DNA from: Scilla litardierei
Taxonomy: Eukaryota; Streptophyta; Magnoliopsida; Asparagales; Asparagaceae
Direction of reading: 5' to 3'
Assembly (NCBI GenBank): GCA_030789695.1
Contig: CM061141.1
Location: 164,887,579-164,951,578 of the forward strand
Length of the DNA: 64,000 bases
The position numbers were made by a program, and so were the translations under genes. The notes below the pieces were generated by a model. That model searched no databases and was not told the origin of the DNA. It saw nothing but the letters and a program-made list of their open reading frames with translations. This document shows positions 32,472 through 44,322 of this stretch, one piece after another. The number at the start of each line of letters is the position of its first letter. Position 1 is the first letter of the stretch.

Positions 32472-34014
32472 TGATCACTCCGTATTTTACACCTTTTTTC
32501 CGCATGTTTGCATGCCATTTAGATCGCTCAAATCATGTTTTTCACGATTTATCGACGATATTGCGATACTTTTCACGATTTGTTGTTTTTGTCGTATTTC
32601 AGGAGATTTGGAGCGATTTGGAGTGATTCCGAGATACACCTACTCCGGAGTGTCACCGACGACTTCCCCGAGGGGTATTTTGAGATTGGAGAGGAGCGGA
32701 AGAAGAAAGAACGTTGTAGGAGTGACGAGGAGGCAAAAACACTCAGACTGGGCATTTTCAGTGTCTCACTCGGCCGAGTGAAGGAGTCACTCGGCCGACC
32801 AGCGAGACCCCGCTCGGCCGGCCAGATCGGACATGCTTCAAGTGTGCACTCGGCCGAGCATCAGAAGCCGCCTCGGCCGAGTGACGTATCCCGTCCGCCC
32901 GAGCGGCACTCAGACGACGCCCCTCAAAAAGAGCCAACTTACTGTTTTTCGTCAGTCTGAGCAGCAGAAGCCCGACTCGGCCGAGTGGCAATTGCCGACC
33001 GCCCGAGTGAAGATAAGCCCATCGGCCGAGTGACGACAACTCCCTCGGTCGAGTGACCCCCGAAGTGAAGACCCCCAAGACCCCAGACTCACTGGAAGTT
33101 CTCAGGGTCTCTCACTCGGCCGAGCGACTTTTGTCACTCGGCCGAGTGAGCAGCGCTGCCTGTAGCGGAAATCACGATTTTGGAGCTACGCAGGGGCAGT
33201 TTGGTCACGAATTTTTGGGCAGTTTTGGGGGGTATTTAACCCCAGATTCTAACCTAGTTTAGAGAGCTTTTTCCTTGCTTTTGGCAGCCTTTTTAGATTA
33301 GACTATTTAGAGTTTGATTCTTGTGATTGGAGAGGAGAGAAAAGTGCTATTTTGTTGGATTCTTGGAAAGCTACATTGGTTTGTCTCCCTCTCTATTAAA
33401 AATCCTATTTTTATTGTTATTTTGATTATTGCTATGAATTCCATTGCTATTTCAATAGATTATTCTTTCATTAGCAATATGATTTGTGAGTAGTATTAAC
33501 GTCTTAGGGCGTGGGGATGAACCCTACGAGCCCAATTTTCGATTTGTGATGATTTGGTAGAACTATTGCTAGAATTGCTATTAGGGTTAGTTTGGGATCG
33601 ATATATTACGGATAGCTAGGTGTTCATATCGATTGGGATTTGCAAGAGATTGGATCCCAATTCGATAGGAAACCCTAGAAATCCGAATTGGGTTGAAATT
33701 GAGTTTCCGAAGTATCGGTTTGCAAGAGATTGGGCCGATACTAGGATCCTCGGTTGCAATTCTATACCGATACCCGTTTGCAAGAGATTGGACGGGTAGG
33801 AACTATCCCAACCTAGGTCGTAGCCCGAGTTTGCACGAGAGTGGGCTCGGGATGCGATTGAACAATGATGTTGATCCTAATGCTAGCTTGCCTAGGCTAG
33901 GGTTTGCAAGAGATTGGACCCGAACCTAGGTTCGCTATAGACCGGCAACAGCGCGAGAGCGTGAGCTGGGTTTTACATTCAGTTGCAACTAGTTCACCTG
34001 AAATACTACCCTAG
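32472..34014 (+). repeat. 3' LTR of element C, left part
   Basis: Matches 22441-23983 with about 20 differences. It includes the palindrome cluster (about 32766-33151) and the five-hairpin segment (33627-33930). It is cut at cctag (34010-34014), the TSD of element B, and continues at 41524. Confidence 0.95.
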
Positions 34015-34975
34015 TGTTACGCCTATTTGACCGAGACCCGCAAAGCACGAGCCCAAGAGCCCGACTACTGGTCAAAAGCCCATCTGCGTCCTCAAAGCCC
34101 ATTCGACAAAGGCCCTACAAGGGACCTTCTCGAACGTCGATCCGACCCGGCCCCAATAACCCGTTGGTCGCTCGCCCACTCCTGCGAAAACCACTCCCCC
34201 GGACGCGCGACTACTAAATGGCGATAATGGGGAGGTGCTGGCATGGCGGAGAGAGCGGCGGCGAGGGGGACTGATGGGGCACGATCAATGGCGGGCGTGG
34301 GACGTGGGCCGGAGGCAATCAAGCGGGAGCTCTATAACAGGGCCAGGAAGACGACGAAGAGAGGGACCGCATCTCAGGTAACAAAACCTAAGGTACTCCA
34401 TCAACGACCTCGTTCCCCCAATTCATCTCCTTCCTCCCCCGCTCGCGCCGAGAGACGCCGTTACGATCTCCTCACGAGTCGGACCGTCTCCGCCGGGCCT
34501 CCTTTCTCAGATCTCTATCTGACTTAGGCATCGGAGGGGATTTGGCCAGAACCAAGGTCCGGCCCCCTGACGATCGTTCTCGTCTGCGCAGGTGGACAAC
34601 AGATCAACTGGCCGAGGCTACCCCTCGCCCCTCTCCGACCACTCGATCAACCGGACAGTGAGGCTTCCCCTCACCGTCAGCCTGCCGTGGCCGAGCACGT
34701 CCTGCCGAGGCCGAGCGTCCTAATCGGGTCCGAGACTCACCCTCGCCACCCGTCGGCCGTGCATCTACCCGGGCGACTGAGGCTACCCCTCGTCCCCCTT
34801 CCAGCCGAGGCCGAGCACACCTGTCCGAGGCCGAGCGTCTCAACTAGGGCCGAGGCTACCCCTCGTCCCTTCAGCACTGATTCGAAGCCCCCGAGGGACC
34901 CAAAGCGGGCCCCTTGACCACGTTGACCGGGTTCTCCACGGTCAACGCTTTGTAGTGAGAAAACACTCTGAAACA
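34015..34975 (+). repeat. 5' LTR of element B
   Basis: 961 bp. A weak TATA (ctataaca) is near 34332. Downstream are four short hairpins of the type gagg-ctacc-cctc (34615, 34660, 34769 and 34853) and 'ccgaggccgagc' repeats between them. A spliceable-looking tctcaggtaac is at 34371-34381. Confidence 0.95.
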
Positions 34976-34977
34976 TC

Positions 34978-34994
34978 TGGCGCCGTCTGTGGGA
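34978..34994 (+). promoter_or_regulatory. Primer-binding site of element B
   Basis: 'tggcgccgtctgtggga' two bases behind the 5' LTR, the form common in Tat-lineage elements. It shares its first nine bases with the Athila site. I do not assign the tRNA. Confidence 0.9.
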
Positions 34995-35033
34995 ACGAAA
35001 GACCGTCCCACGAAGAAGCAAACCACACCAACA

Positions 35034-36668
35034 ATGGCACGAGCCAGCAATGGAAGGAAGCGCATGCCCCCCATCCCGGAGGAGGGGAATGGCATAACAA
35101 ACGGCAATCCCGAGGACACGCCCGTCAGCGGCCACCCCACCCTCTCCAACGAAGAAACCGACGGCTCAGAACTGGCCACGCAGGGACAGCTCCGCGCCCT
35201 GGCTCAGGAGACCAACGCGAGCCTCCAGACGTTGGTCGCGACGGTGCAGCAGCTCGTCGGCCCTGCGCCACCCAACGGAGGCACGTTGGACGACAGCCAT
35301 CGATGGGCGGGGGGTCCCCCACACTTGCGGTCCGCCGTGGTCGACGACCACGGGACCCGGAAACCGAACACGGAGCATCGGTTCACGCTGTCCGGCTCTC
35401 GTCAGGCGAGGTCACGCGCCTCCTCACCCCATCGTGAAAGGAGCTGAAGAGAGACCGAAGGGACGGACGGCGAATCGAGGACGGCCTCGTCTCGTCGATC
35501 GCGGTCGTCCCGCCGCAGGAGAAGCGAACGACACCACTCGAGAGACCGATCACGGCGGAGCAGGAGCTCCCGCAGGAGGAGTTGGGAACGTCGGGACAGC
35601 CCGGCCCCCAGCGTGGCGAAGGCTGCGGAGCCAGCCCCGCTGGCGCCGGTGTTACCTCCACCCCCGGTCGATCCAAAGGCAGGCGAGTACCGCATCCCCG
35701 GAGGCATCCACGGAGACCGGTGCCCCTTGTCACGGAGAATAACCGACGCACGGGTCCCCTCCCGATTCCGGATCCCGGTGCTGGGAAAGTACGATGGAAT
35801 AGGAGACCCGGCACACCACGTGATGGACTACGAGGGGGACATGGCCTTCCAGGGAGCTGACGATGACCTGCTTTGCCGGGGCTTCTATTCTACTCTCAGG
35901 GGAGCGGCGAGGATCTGGTACCACAGCCTGCCCGGCCGTTCCATCGACAGCTTCGAACAACTCGCCCAGTTGTTCTGCAAACAGTTCATGGCGGGGAGGC
36001 TGATCAAACCTGGTGCTGAACATCTGTTCAACATAGTGCAAGGCCCGGCCGAGCCACTCCGACAGTTCATGCGCCGCTTCAATGCGTAAAGGCTAAACGT
36101 GAACAACCCACCCGACCTGGTGGTCCAGACGGCTCTTAAGAAAGGGCTTCGCCACAGGGGCCTCAAGAAGTCCCTACACAACGACCCCCCGAAGGACCTC
36201 CCCGGGATCATGGCAAGGGCCGAACGCTTCATGCTGACCGAGGAGGCCTTGGCCGAGGATGCGGGAAAACCCGCTCGAGGGACCAAGCGTGGCGACGGCG
36301 GACGAGCTAGCCCCGAAGGGTACCGGACCGAGAAGAGGCAGAGGAACAGGCAGCGGGGAGAAAGCGTGAGGGACACCACCCCAGACGCCATTCTCGCCCA
36401 AGTACAGAAGGAAGAGCGAGCTGATCGCCCCCCACCGAAGGCTAAAAGAGGCGGGAAGAACCGGGAAAAGTACTGTAAGTACCATAAGGACGATGGTCAT
36501 GACACGGAAGATTGCTGGCATTTGAAGAAGGACATTGAGAAGCTGATGAGCCGAGGGCACGCCAGGAATCAGGCCGACGAGCCGGCCCACGGAGAAGGGA
36601 CCTCCACGCAGCCGGACAAGGGGAAGAAGAACAACACCATCCAAGGCCCCCTCCGCATCATAGAGTGA
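35034..36668 (+). pseudogene. Tat-type gag with two premature stops (element B)
   Basis: One frame from ATG 35034 to 36668 is broken by TGA at 35445-35447 and TAA at 36087-36089. Around residues 140-190 is an Arg/Ser-rich tract (for example RRSRSSRRRRSERHHSRDRS). The capsid-like gag domain follows (GFYSTLRGAARIWYHSLPG), then a basic linker and a Cx2Hx4Hx4C knuckle (CKYHKDDGHDTEDC), ending RIIE. Element A is open where B has its second stop. No protease follows, so the element has a gag-only design. The protein cannot be made whole from this copy. Confidence 0.9.
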
Positions 36669-36885
36669 GCAGGCGACGTCCCTCCCCCCGGTGGCAGCCT
36701 AAGTATGAGGGAGTTATCTAGTTTTACATCCCTCTGTTTAGCTTCATTTCCTTTTTTCCGTTTCCTCCAAATGTACCGGTCCGACAGGACTCATGAGAGT
36801 ACAAACGCATTCTTTTTATTGTCTCTATTTAAAATCCCGACGGAGTTGACATGTCGCCAATAACGCAAAAGGCCGGGGACCGCCG

Positions 36886-37490
36886 CCTCACTGGAGGAGG
36901 AACAACGGAGCTTCGCCCTCGCCGACCGTCTCCGGCACTCATAAGTCTGTGGGCAATTCCCCCAGCAGACGCGGACGCTGACCGGTCCTAAGCCGAGGAG
37001 CTTTGCCCTCGTCGACCGACTCCAGTGCTCATAAGTCTGGGGGCGATTCCCCCAGCAGACACGGGCGCCGACCGGTCCTAAGCCGAGGAGCTTTGCCCTC
37101 GCCGACCGACTCCAGTGCCCATAAGTCTGGGGGCGATTCCCCCAGCAGGCACGGACGCCGACCGGTCCTAAGCCGAGGAGCTTTGCCCTCGCCGACCGAG
37201 TCCAGAGCTCATAAGTCTGGGGGCGATTCCCCCAGCAGGCACGAACGCCGACCGGTCCTAAGCCGAGGAGCTTCGCCCTCGCCGACCGAATCTAGCGCTC
37301 ATAAGTCTGGGGGCGATTCCCCCAGCAGGCACGAACGCCGACCGGTCCTAAGCCGAGGAGCTTCGCCCTCGCCGACCGAATCTAGCGCTCATAAGTCTGG
37401 GGGCAATTCCCCCAGCAGGCACGGACGCCGGCCGATCCTAAGCCGAGGAGCTCTGCCCTCGCTGACCGACCCCTGCGCTCATGAGTCTGG
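36886..37490 (+). repeat. 90-bp tandem array after gag (element B)
   Basis: About seven units, with 'ccgaccggtcctaagccgag' or close forms at about 36976, 37066, 37156, 37246, 37336 and 37426, period exactly 90. Units within B resemble one another more than those of A (inner units nearly identical), which suggests local homogenisation after the two copies split. The 242-codon Ser/Pro-rich ORF through it is a by-product of the 30-codon period. Confidence 0.95.
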
Positions 37491-37893
37491 GAAGAATCCC
37501 CAACGCCAGTTTCGTCCATTCCCAAGCCAAGAACAAGGCGACAACGCAAAGTGCACAAGAAATCCAAGTAAGTCGATTTCGTTTGTAATAGTTAACCAGA
37601 GTACAAAAATGCGTCTTATTTACAGGGGATCAAGGCGAAGGGAACACCCTACAAACAATCTACTCACGACGAATGACAGAGTTCTTCGCCTACAGAAGCT
37701 AGATCGACACCGACAAAGAAAGATTGGTTGACAAAAGACCCAAAGTAGGTAACCCAAGCTAACGGCCATGCAACCAGCAATTGTTGACCGCGGGGCCGAA
37801 GGAGATAGCGGGGGCCAGGGATCCATTTCAAGTAGACTGGCCCAAAGCGAAGCGGATGCTAAAAAATTTGAGGATAAAGCCGGGAGGGGCAGC

Positions 37894-39939
37894 TCAGTGA
37901 GCCCGAGCTCGAGAGGACACATCCTCGGGCACTTCGCCCTGCTCAGAGCGAGGGGACTCGACTGGCGGAGGGGCTTGCCGGACACGCTCCGCACATTCCC
38001 GGAAGGAAGACTGGACGACTTCGACGATCCGGGGGGCGATGATGTCTACATACTTACCGAAGGCCTCCCTGAGAACCTCGAAGATCTTCTTCCCCAGGGT
38101 CTCGACGACGCCCTTCTCCACCTCCTCCGCAAGCCGCATTACCTGACGCCGGTCCGACAGTTCCCTCTGAAGCTCCTCCCTCTCCAGGCGGAACGACTCT
38201 GCCGCTTCCTCAGCCGACTGATGAGCATCCTCCAGCTTTCTCTCGAGGTCACCCACTTGTCCCTCCAACGTGGCCACACGGAGGGTGAGGCGCCGAGACT
38301 CCATCTGGGCCTCCGTCATAGCCACCTCAGCCGCCCCGGCCCGCTCCTGAGCCCTCATGGAGGACTCCTCCAGCTCCCTTAAGCGGACGGCTCGACACTG
38401 CAACTCCACAGCGAGCGCTGAACCCTGAAAATACGAGACATGGGCTAAGAAGAGGATAAAGAGAAAGAGAGGATAGCAAGATAACCGAACCTGTTGAAGG
38501 ATCCAGACCAAGGAATCCGACATCTTGTCGGCCGGGATCTTCTTGAGGAGGCTGCGGTCCCGGGGAGGGACGGAGACCTCGGCAACCTGCTGGGCTAGGG
38601 CTCGGTCAGCAAACATCGAACTCCCAGGAACGACGATCGAAGCCAAGTCACTCGCCAACAAGGCCCCGACCCCTGGTGATACGGGCGAAGACGCTGCGAG
38701 GGGGGTGGCTGGCAAAGCTATCGAAGGATCCCCGGCGGACGCCACGGGAAGCGCGGAACCTTCCGGACCGGAGGGATCCACGTCCTCCTTCCTCTTCTTT
38801 CCACCGTGGGGCTCCAAAGGCGCTGGAGGGGAACGCTTCCGCCTCGCACCGTCCTCACCCCCCGGAAGGGGATCGCCAGAAGAAGAGGCGGGAGGCGCGG
38901 CCACCACCTTACCCACGGAAGGCTCGGCTCGGCGCACTTCCTCCTCAACGGTCCTCCGAGGCGCCCTTCCAGAGGTACTACCTCGGCTCTAAGCGGCTCC
39001 ACGACGGATCAGCTCATCGACGTCACGGACGAATTCGCGGCCAGCCATCCCTGCAAAGGAGACCGAAATCAGGATGAGTCATAGGGCGATCCGGGGATGA
39101 AAAAGCGACCTACCCGGAGACCACAAGACGGCCTTCAGGAACAGGTCGTCCAGCAAAGACCAGATGGACTTCGTCTCCAAAGGAAGAGCCAACAGAAGCG
39201 CAGCGGCTGTCCGGTCAGCGTCTGAGAGAACTAACGACGGGCGAGGATGGACAGAACTGCCCCAGCTTGTTAGAATCTGGGCCTCCCCCAAGAAGACCAC
39301 GAAAACATAATCCGAGTCCCAATCCCCTAACCAGCGGGGTAACCCGATCAGGCATTCCCTCCTCGAACGAGCTCGGAGTAGCAGCCATGACCCCGGACCG
39401 ACCGTCTGGACCTGGTAAAAGTGGAAGAGAAGGGGGAGAGTCGGCTCCAGACCACAGGAACAGCAGAGCGTTACGAAGCCCGTCAGTACCGCGATCGAAC
39501 ACGGGGTGAACTGACACAGGGACACTGTGAAATGTTCCATGACCTGGATGAAGAAGGGATGGAGCGGGAAGCGAAGACCCAGGCGGAACATCTCGACGTA
39601 GACGCCGACCTCATTACTCCTCGGAAGGCAAATCCGCTCGTCGACAAATGGAACCCGAACCTCGTATGGGAAGCAGAGATATCTCTCCAGGATCTCCGCG
39701 GCCACCGAAGGAGGGGTCCTCGACGGCGTACGAAGTACAACCGGGGGCACATTAAGCCGTACGGCAGCCGACGCCACGTCATCACGGGCGAAGTCTGGAA
39801 AAAGTTTCTCCTTCCCCTTATCTTGAAGAGAACGACTCCCGGCGGGGGAACCTGACTCCCCTAACCGGGGTTCGCCCCGCCCGGACTCCGGAGGACCCCT
39901 CGTCCTCCGGCCAGAACCGCCTATCCTAAGAGCTGCCAT
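37894..39939 (-). pseudogene. Antisense three-exon gene with 'putative gypsy-type transposon' domain (element B)
   Basis: Exon 1 is 39939-39114, exon 2 39050-38491 and exon 3 38424-37894. The introns of 63 and 66 bases have GT-AG borders. Exon lengths 826, 560 and 531 keep one frame of 639 codons including the stop. The only break I see is a TAG at 38991-38989 early in exon 2 (CGG in element A). Exon 1: MAALRIGG start, then a central VYVEMFRLGLRFPLHPFF segment (Transposase_28-type, unknown function). Exon 2: GR-rich, acidic, then GGKKRKED, a possible nuclear signal. Exon 3: a coiled coil of about 140 residues. Antisense extra ORFs are known in Tat-lineage elements such as Grande. The transcript would start near the 3' LTR and run against gag. 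Confidence 0.8.
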
Positions 39940-40544
39940 AAGATGAAAGCAAGAGAGGAATTACCTATTTTCAACCAGTCTGGAGAAGGCAAAGAAGCGA
40001 AGACGACGGGGGACTCCGAGTTGCTGAAGGCTTTGAATACCGGGAGGAGCAAAGGAGAAGTGGAGATCAACACAACTGGAGATCTTATACGCCAGATGAG
40101 AATTCGAAGCGCTTGACAAGAACGCGTGGTGAGGCTCGAAGAGTCGGCGGCGTTCCGAAATTGGCGCCAGTCGAAGTCCAATCGATCCGCCTCATCATGA
40201 CCTGCATTTATGGCCTCGCCTCGATTGAAGCGCCGCTCGGAATCCCAGGAGACTCAACGGGTGATCTGAGCGAGCCGAGGCTGATCGACCCCACCAATGG
40301 CGGCTCACGAACCCTCCGGCTTCTCGAACTTAAGGCGACTCCGCGAGCGGCGGGGATAAGCTTGCCGCTACACGTGGCAGCATCTGAAGGCCGACGGCGC
40401 TTCGGGACCCGCGCCTTAAAAATATCGAACGGGCCAACTCATGATGACGACTAATAAATGAGTCGGCATCGACTGGCGAGCTCGTCAAAATCGGCAGAGG
40501 TCACATCGGCCGAGCCGAACCGGCCGAGGCCGATCAACCCGACC

Positions 40545-40556
40545 GATGGGGGCAAT
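40545..40556 (+). promoter_or_regulatory. Polypurine tract of element B
   Basis: 'gatgggggcaat' directly before the 3' LTR; element A has 'gatgggggaaat' at the same place (12097-12108). Likely primer for plus-strand DNA. Confidence 0.75.
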
Positions 40557-41518
40557 TGTTACGCCTATTTGACCGAGACCCGCAAATCACGAGCCCAAGA
40601 GCCCGACTACTGGTCAAAAGCCCATCTGCGTCCTCAAAGCCCATTCGACAAAGGCCCTACAAGGGACCTTCTCGAACGTCGATCCGACCCGGCCCCAATA
40701 ACCCGTTGGTCGCTCGCCCACTCCTGCGAAAACCACTCCCCCGGACGCGCGACTACTAAATGGCGATAATGGGGAGGTGCTGGCATGGCGGAGAGAGCGG
40801 CGGCGAGGGGGGACTGATGGGGCACGATCAATGGCGGGCGTGGGACGTGGGCCGGAGGCAATCAAGCGGGAGCTCTATAACAGGGCCAGGAAGACGACGA
40901 AGAGAGGGACCGCATCTCAGGTAACAAAACCTAAGGTACTCCATCAACGACCTCGTTCCCCCAATTCATCTCCTTCCTCCCCCGCTCGCGCCGAGAGACG
41001 CCGTTACGATCTCCTCACGAGTCGGACCGTCTCCGCCGGGCCTCCTTTCTCAGATCTCTATCTGACTTAGGCATCGGAGGGGATTTGGCCGGAACCAAGG
41101 TCCGGCCCCCTGACGAGCGTTCTCGTCTGCGCAGGTGGACAACAGATCAACGGGCCGAGGCTACCCCTCGCCCCTCTCCGACCACTCGATCAACCGGACA
41201 GTGAGGCTTCCCCTCACCGTCAGCCTGCCGTGGCCGAGCACGTCCTGCCGAGGCCGAGCGTCCTAATCGGGTCCGAGACTCACCCTCGCCATCCGTCGGC
41301 CGTGCATCTACCCGGGCGACTGAGGCTACCCCTCGTCCCCCTTCCAGCCGAGGCCGAGCACACCTGTCCGAGGCCGAGCGTCTCAACTAGGGCCGAGGCT
41401 ACCCCTCGCCCCTTCAGCACTGATTCGAAGCCCCCGAGGGACCCAAAGCGGGCCCCTTGACCACGTTGACCGGGTTCTCCACGGTCAACGCTTTGTAGTG
41501 AGAAAACACTCTGAAACA
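40557..41518 (+). repeat. 3' LTR of element B
   Basis: 962 bp, near-identical to 34015-34975 (one extra g near 40813 and about six substitutions). It ends at the TSD cctag (41519-41523). Confidence 0.95.
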
Positions 41519-41523
41519 CCTAG

Positions 41524-41805
41524 CAATTGTGATACCGATGGATCACAATGACGAGATATGGTGAGTAGCGGGGATTCCATATTCCCCAGGCGTCTTTATT
41601 TGATTTTATATCTCTTTACATTATTTGACGATTGTGACAACATCGCCGAAAGGCAAATTCCTACTTTTCTGTCCCTATAGCCAGGTTGTTCGGAGAAGGC
41701 ACTGTCATACGCCCTCCCTGTGTTCGATACCCGCTCGTCGCTACACCGTGCGCTTGCGGTAAAACTACACGGTCGCTCTTTAGGGTGTACGCCCAGGCGC
41801 GATCA
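41524..41805 (+). repeat. 3' LTR of element C, right part
   Basis: Continues the C LTR from 34014 after the duplicated cctag and ends 'gcgcgatca'. It is followed by acatg, the TSD of C. It matches 23984-24264 with about 12 differences. Confidence 0.95.
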
Positions 41806-41810
41806 ACATG

Positions 41811-44322
41811 TCACCATCGTCAATCGTTGAACTTCTCCATTACTATCCTGACCACTCGATGAATATTTTCAATGTTATCTATTTTGAATTTCTTTTCCAG
41901 TTTATGTTATTTGAAAACATTCAACACGCATTAAAGACTCCTTACATTCTTCGAATTTTGAAATTTCTGCTGAAATCTTTAAAATTATTATCTTATCATA
42001 TTTACTAACCTATGTCTTCCACACTCGCGTAAATATCTTAATTTCTTTATGTAATGACATTTGGAAATTTCAAAATACCATTTCCTCCTCTACTATATAT
42101 AAACTACACAAGTTTAATTCAACAACTTATTTTACCGACTCCTAACTATTTTCCTATGCAAAAGAGAACTCCAACTATTCAAGTATAGCCGTTTTATACT
42201 TTTAGTGTTTTAACTTATACCATTTACGTCCTATTTCCGGTAACATATGAGGGTAATATTCCATCCTTCTTCCCCACCTAAACGTTCACAATTATATCCC
42301 AGTTTCACTTGACCAATTTATCTCCTTATCCTCGCCCTACCTGAACCCATTCTTTCCTATCTTGTTTCGTTACGCCATCTGATCTTAGTTTCCTTCCTCC
42401 TGCTTAGTCATCCCACTTGCGCTTGTTGTTGTTTATGTAACACCAGTTTAGTAGCGAGCCCATTGATTTTAATACGATGTCGTTGCGGTGCATGTATAAG
42501 TAGAGTGTGTGGATCCGTGTTTGTGGACCCCGGCGTATCACTCGCGTATGAGTATACTCCCATGTAGTATATTAATGTTTGCCTATTATGTGATGCATAC
42601 CTAATCAGTGATATTCATGATGTATATGAAGTTGTATGGATAATATTAGTTATATATGTGCGGTTAGCTATACCACTTTAGGGATGTCTGTATAGATAAT
42701 GGAAATTGTATTGGAATATATACTAGTAGTGTGAGTAGCTTGGAGATACTTGTAGATGCTTGGTATATAATATATTAGTAAGTCGTGTGTATGTTAGGGT
42801 AATGATAATAGGTGTACTTATAGTTAAGTGAGTAAGCCTATTATATGACCTATATGTTAGTACGTGTGAGTGTGTGCTTGTACGTCGATATGTATTGTGC
42901 TTAGACGTAAGTAGTTATGTATTTGCTGCATGAGTATATATGTGATATGGTAATAGGAATGTAATTTTGTTTGGTATTTCTTGCCTTTACGAGGTGTTGT
43001 GCGTGTGCGTGTATACCATGAGGTATACACGACTATTGCATATCTTATCTATGTATGAAGTAGATGTGTTGGTATACTAGTTATAGGTAGAAGGATATGG
43101 TGTGAATGTAGGTGTTACTTGTGTGTGACTATACGATGAATGTATGTTTTAAGGAGGGTATTATAATTATACGTGTGCTGATGCCTGTAATATTACATAA
43201 AGTGATTGAACTACGTGGGTGTTACCTGACTAAAAAAATTAAGTGTGATTAACATTATGGTATGTATATGGCTATGTTAGTAGATGTATATACATTGGAG
43301 TGATATTGGTATAGGTATAGATACCGTGTTATGTATGTAGAGTATTCTGATATGTTTCTTGAGTCTCACTCAAGCTTGAGTGGTTATACTCTAAGTATAT
43401 TGTTACATATGTCTGTGGTTGCGTGTAGTACCATGAATATAGCGATGGATGATGTATGTATAGTGATAGGATTGTTTGTACCTGATGTGTTACGCAAATG
43501 ATTGTGTGTCGCTATACCAGTATATAGTTATAGGTGTTGGTCTTGTGGTATAATTATTTACTAAGGACTTGCCTGTGCGAACGTATGTGTGCTAGTTAAA
43601 CTAGGTGTGTAGATGTGCTGGATATATAGTGGTATAATTGGTATGTATGTATGAAATGTTAGCGTGTGTGGGTGTGCACCATGCACGGATAAATATGTGT
43701 CTAGTTAGAGGTATTTGTAATTATGGTACATGTGATAAGTCTTGAATATAGTTATAGGACTATGTGATGTGAATATGGTGCAGTATTTGCGTGCATTTGA
43801 ATGACTATATATTGGTGAAATTCTAGTAATGATGAATGTATATTAGATATAGTAAACTTGATTTAATAATGGTATGTTGTGATTACATGTGTTGATTTGT
43901 TTGGTATTGGATGTAAACTAGGAAATATTAGGGAGTAGTATACCCATGTTTGTTTTGTGCATAGGTAGTTATCTATACACAGAGCAATGATTGTATTTGC
44001 TAGTGTAAGACTATTCTTAAGGGAGTATCTGAACTATTGTTTTGTGCTGGGTATTTAATAGCTATATAAGGGATGTATGTATATATATATGATTGAAATA
44101 CGTGTATGCATTTGACTGACTATGATAGGTATAAGTGCATGATGTGCATGAATATATATATACATGTTAGTAGTGTTAATGTTGGCTACCTAGTGCATAT
44201 ATGAGCACTTGTAATGACTATACTTGGGTTAAAATTATGATGTGATATGATTGGGGTAGTTACTAAAGCGACTAGATATGTTAGAAAGTCCGAGGACGGA
44301 CTTTATCCTAAGGTGTGTAGGA
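41811..44322 (+). other. Interior of D right of element C, non-coding
   Basis: 2.5 kb without a coding domain. From 42430 on it is a long T/G/A-rich tract full of gtatgt, tatgtg and atatat words, low in C. Such tracts are usual before the 3' LTR of large gypsy elements. A purine-rich end (aaggtgtgtagga, 44310-44322) precedes the LTR and may be the polypurine tract. Confidence 0.6.

Larger units (their letters stand above)
34015..41518 (+). mobile_element. Element B: complete pol-less Tat-type Ty3/gypsy element
   Basis: LTRs 34015-34975 and 40557-41518 begin TGTTACGCC and end TCTGAAACA. They differ at about six bases and one indel by eye. The TSD is cctag (34010-34014 and 41519-41523). In order: primer-binding site, gag (35034-36668, two stops), 90-bp array (36886-37490), an antisense three-exon gene (39939-37894), purine tract and LTR. 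No protease, RT or integrase is present. Stretches 36669-36885, 37491-37893 and 39940-40544 hold no gene I can support; 37568-37625 is a short GTAAGT...TTTACAG segment also kept in element A. B is the youngest insertion of the nest. Confidence 0.95.
22441..41805 (+). mobile_element. Element C: Athila-type Ty3/gypsy element without pol
   Basis: The 5' LTR is 22441-24264. The 3' LTR is split by element B into 32472-34014 and 41524-41805 (1825 bp in sum). The TSD acatg is at 22436-22440 and 41806-41810. Inside are the primer-binding site (24271), gag-protease (24406-27162), a promoter-like palindrome block (27490-27850), an env-like ORF (28380-30521) and a 3' region with repeated polypurine tracts. 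Between protease and 'caagaccttaaacgagcgct' (27190) RT, RNase H and integrase are missing. The LTRs differ at roughly 28 positions by eye. All three long frames carry premature stops, so C makes no full protein today. Confidence 0.95.

Noticed and set aside
37003..37731. 242-codon Ser/Pro-rich ORF as a repeat protein gene
   Set aside because: It is produced by the 90-bp array (30-codon period); the equivalent array in element A is open only in short pieces in any frame.
42430..44320. Possible non-coding RNA gene or centromeric satellite in the gtatgt-rich tract of D
   Set aside because: Low-complexity sequence without a fixed period or RNA-gene signal.
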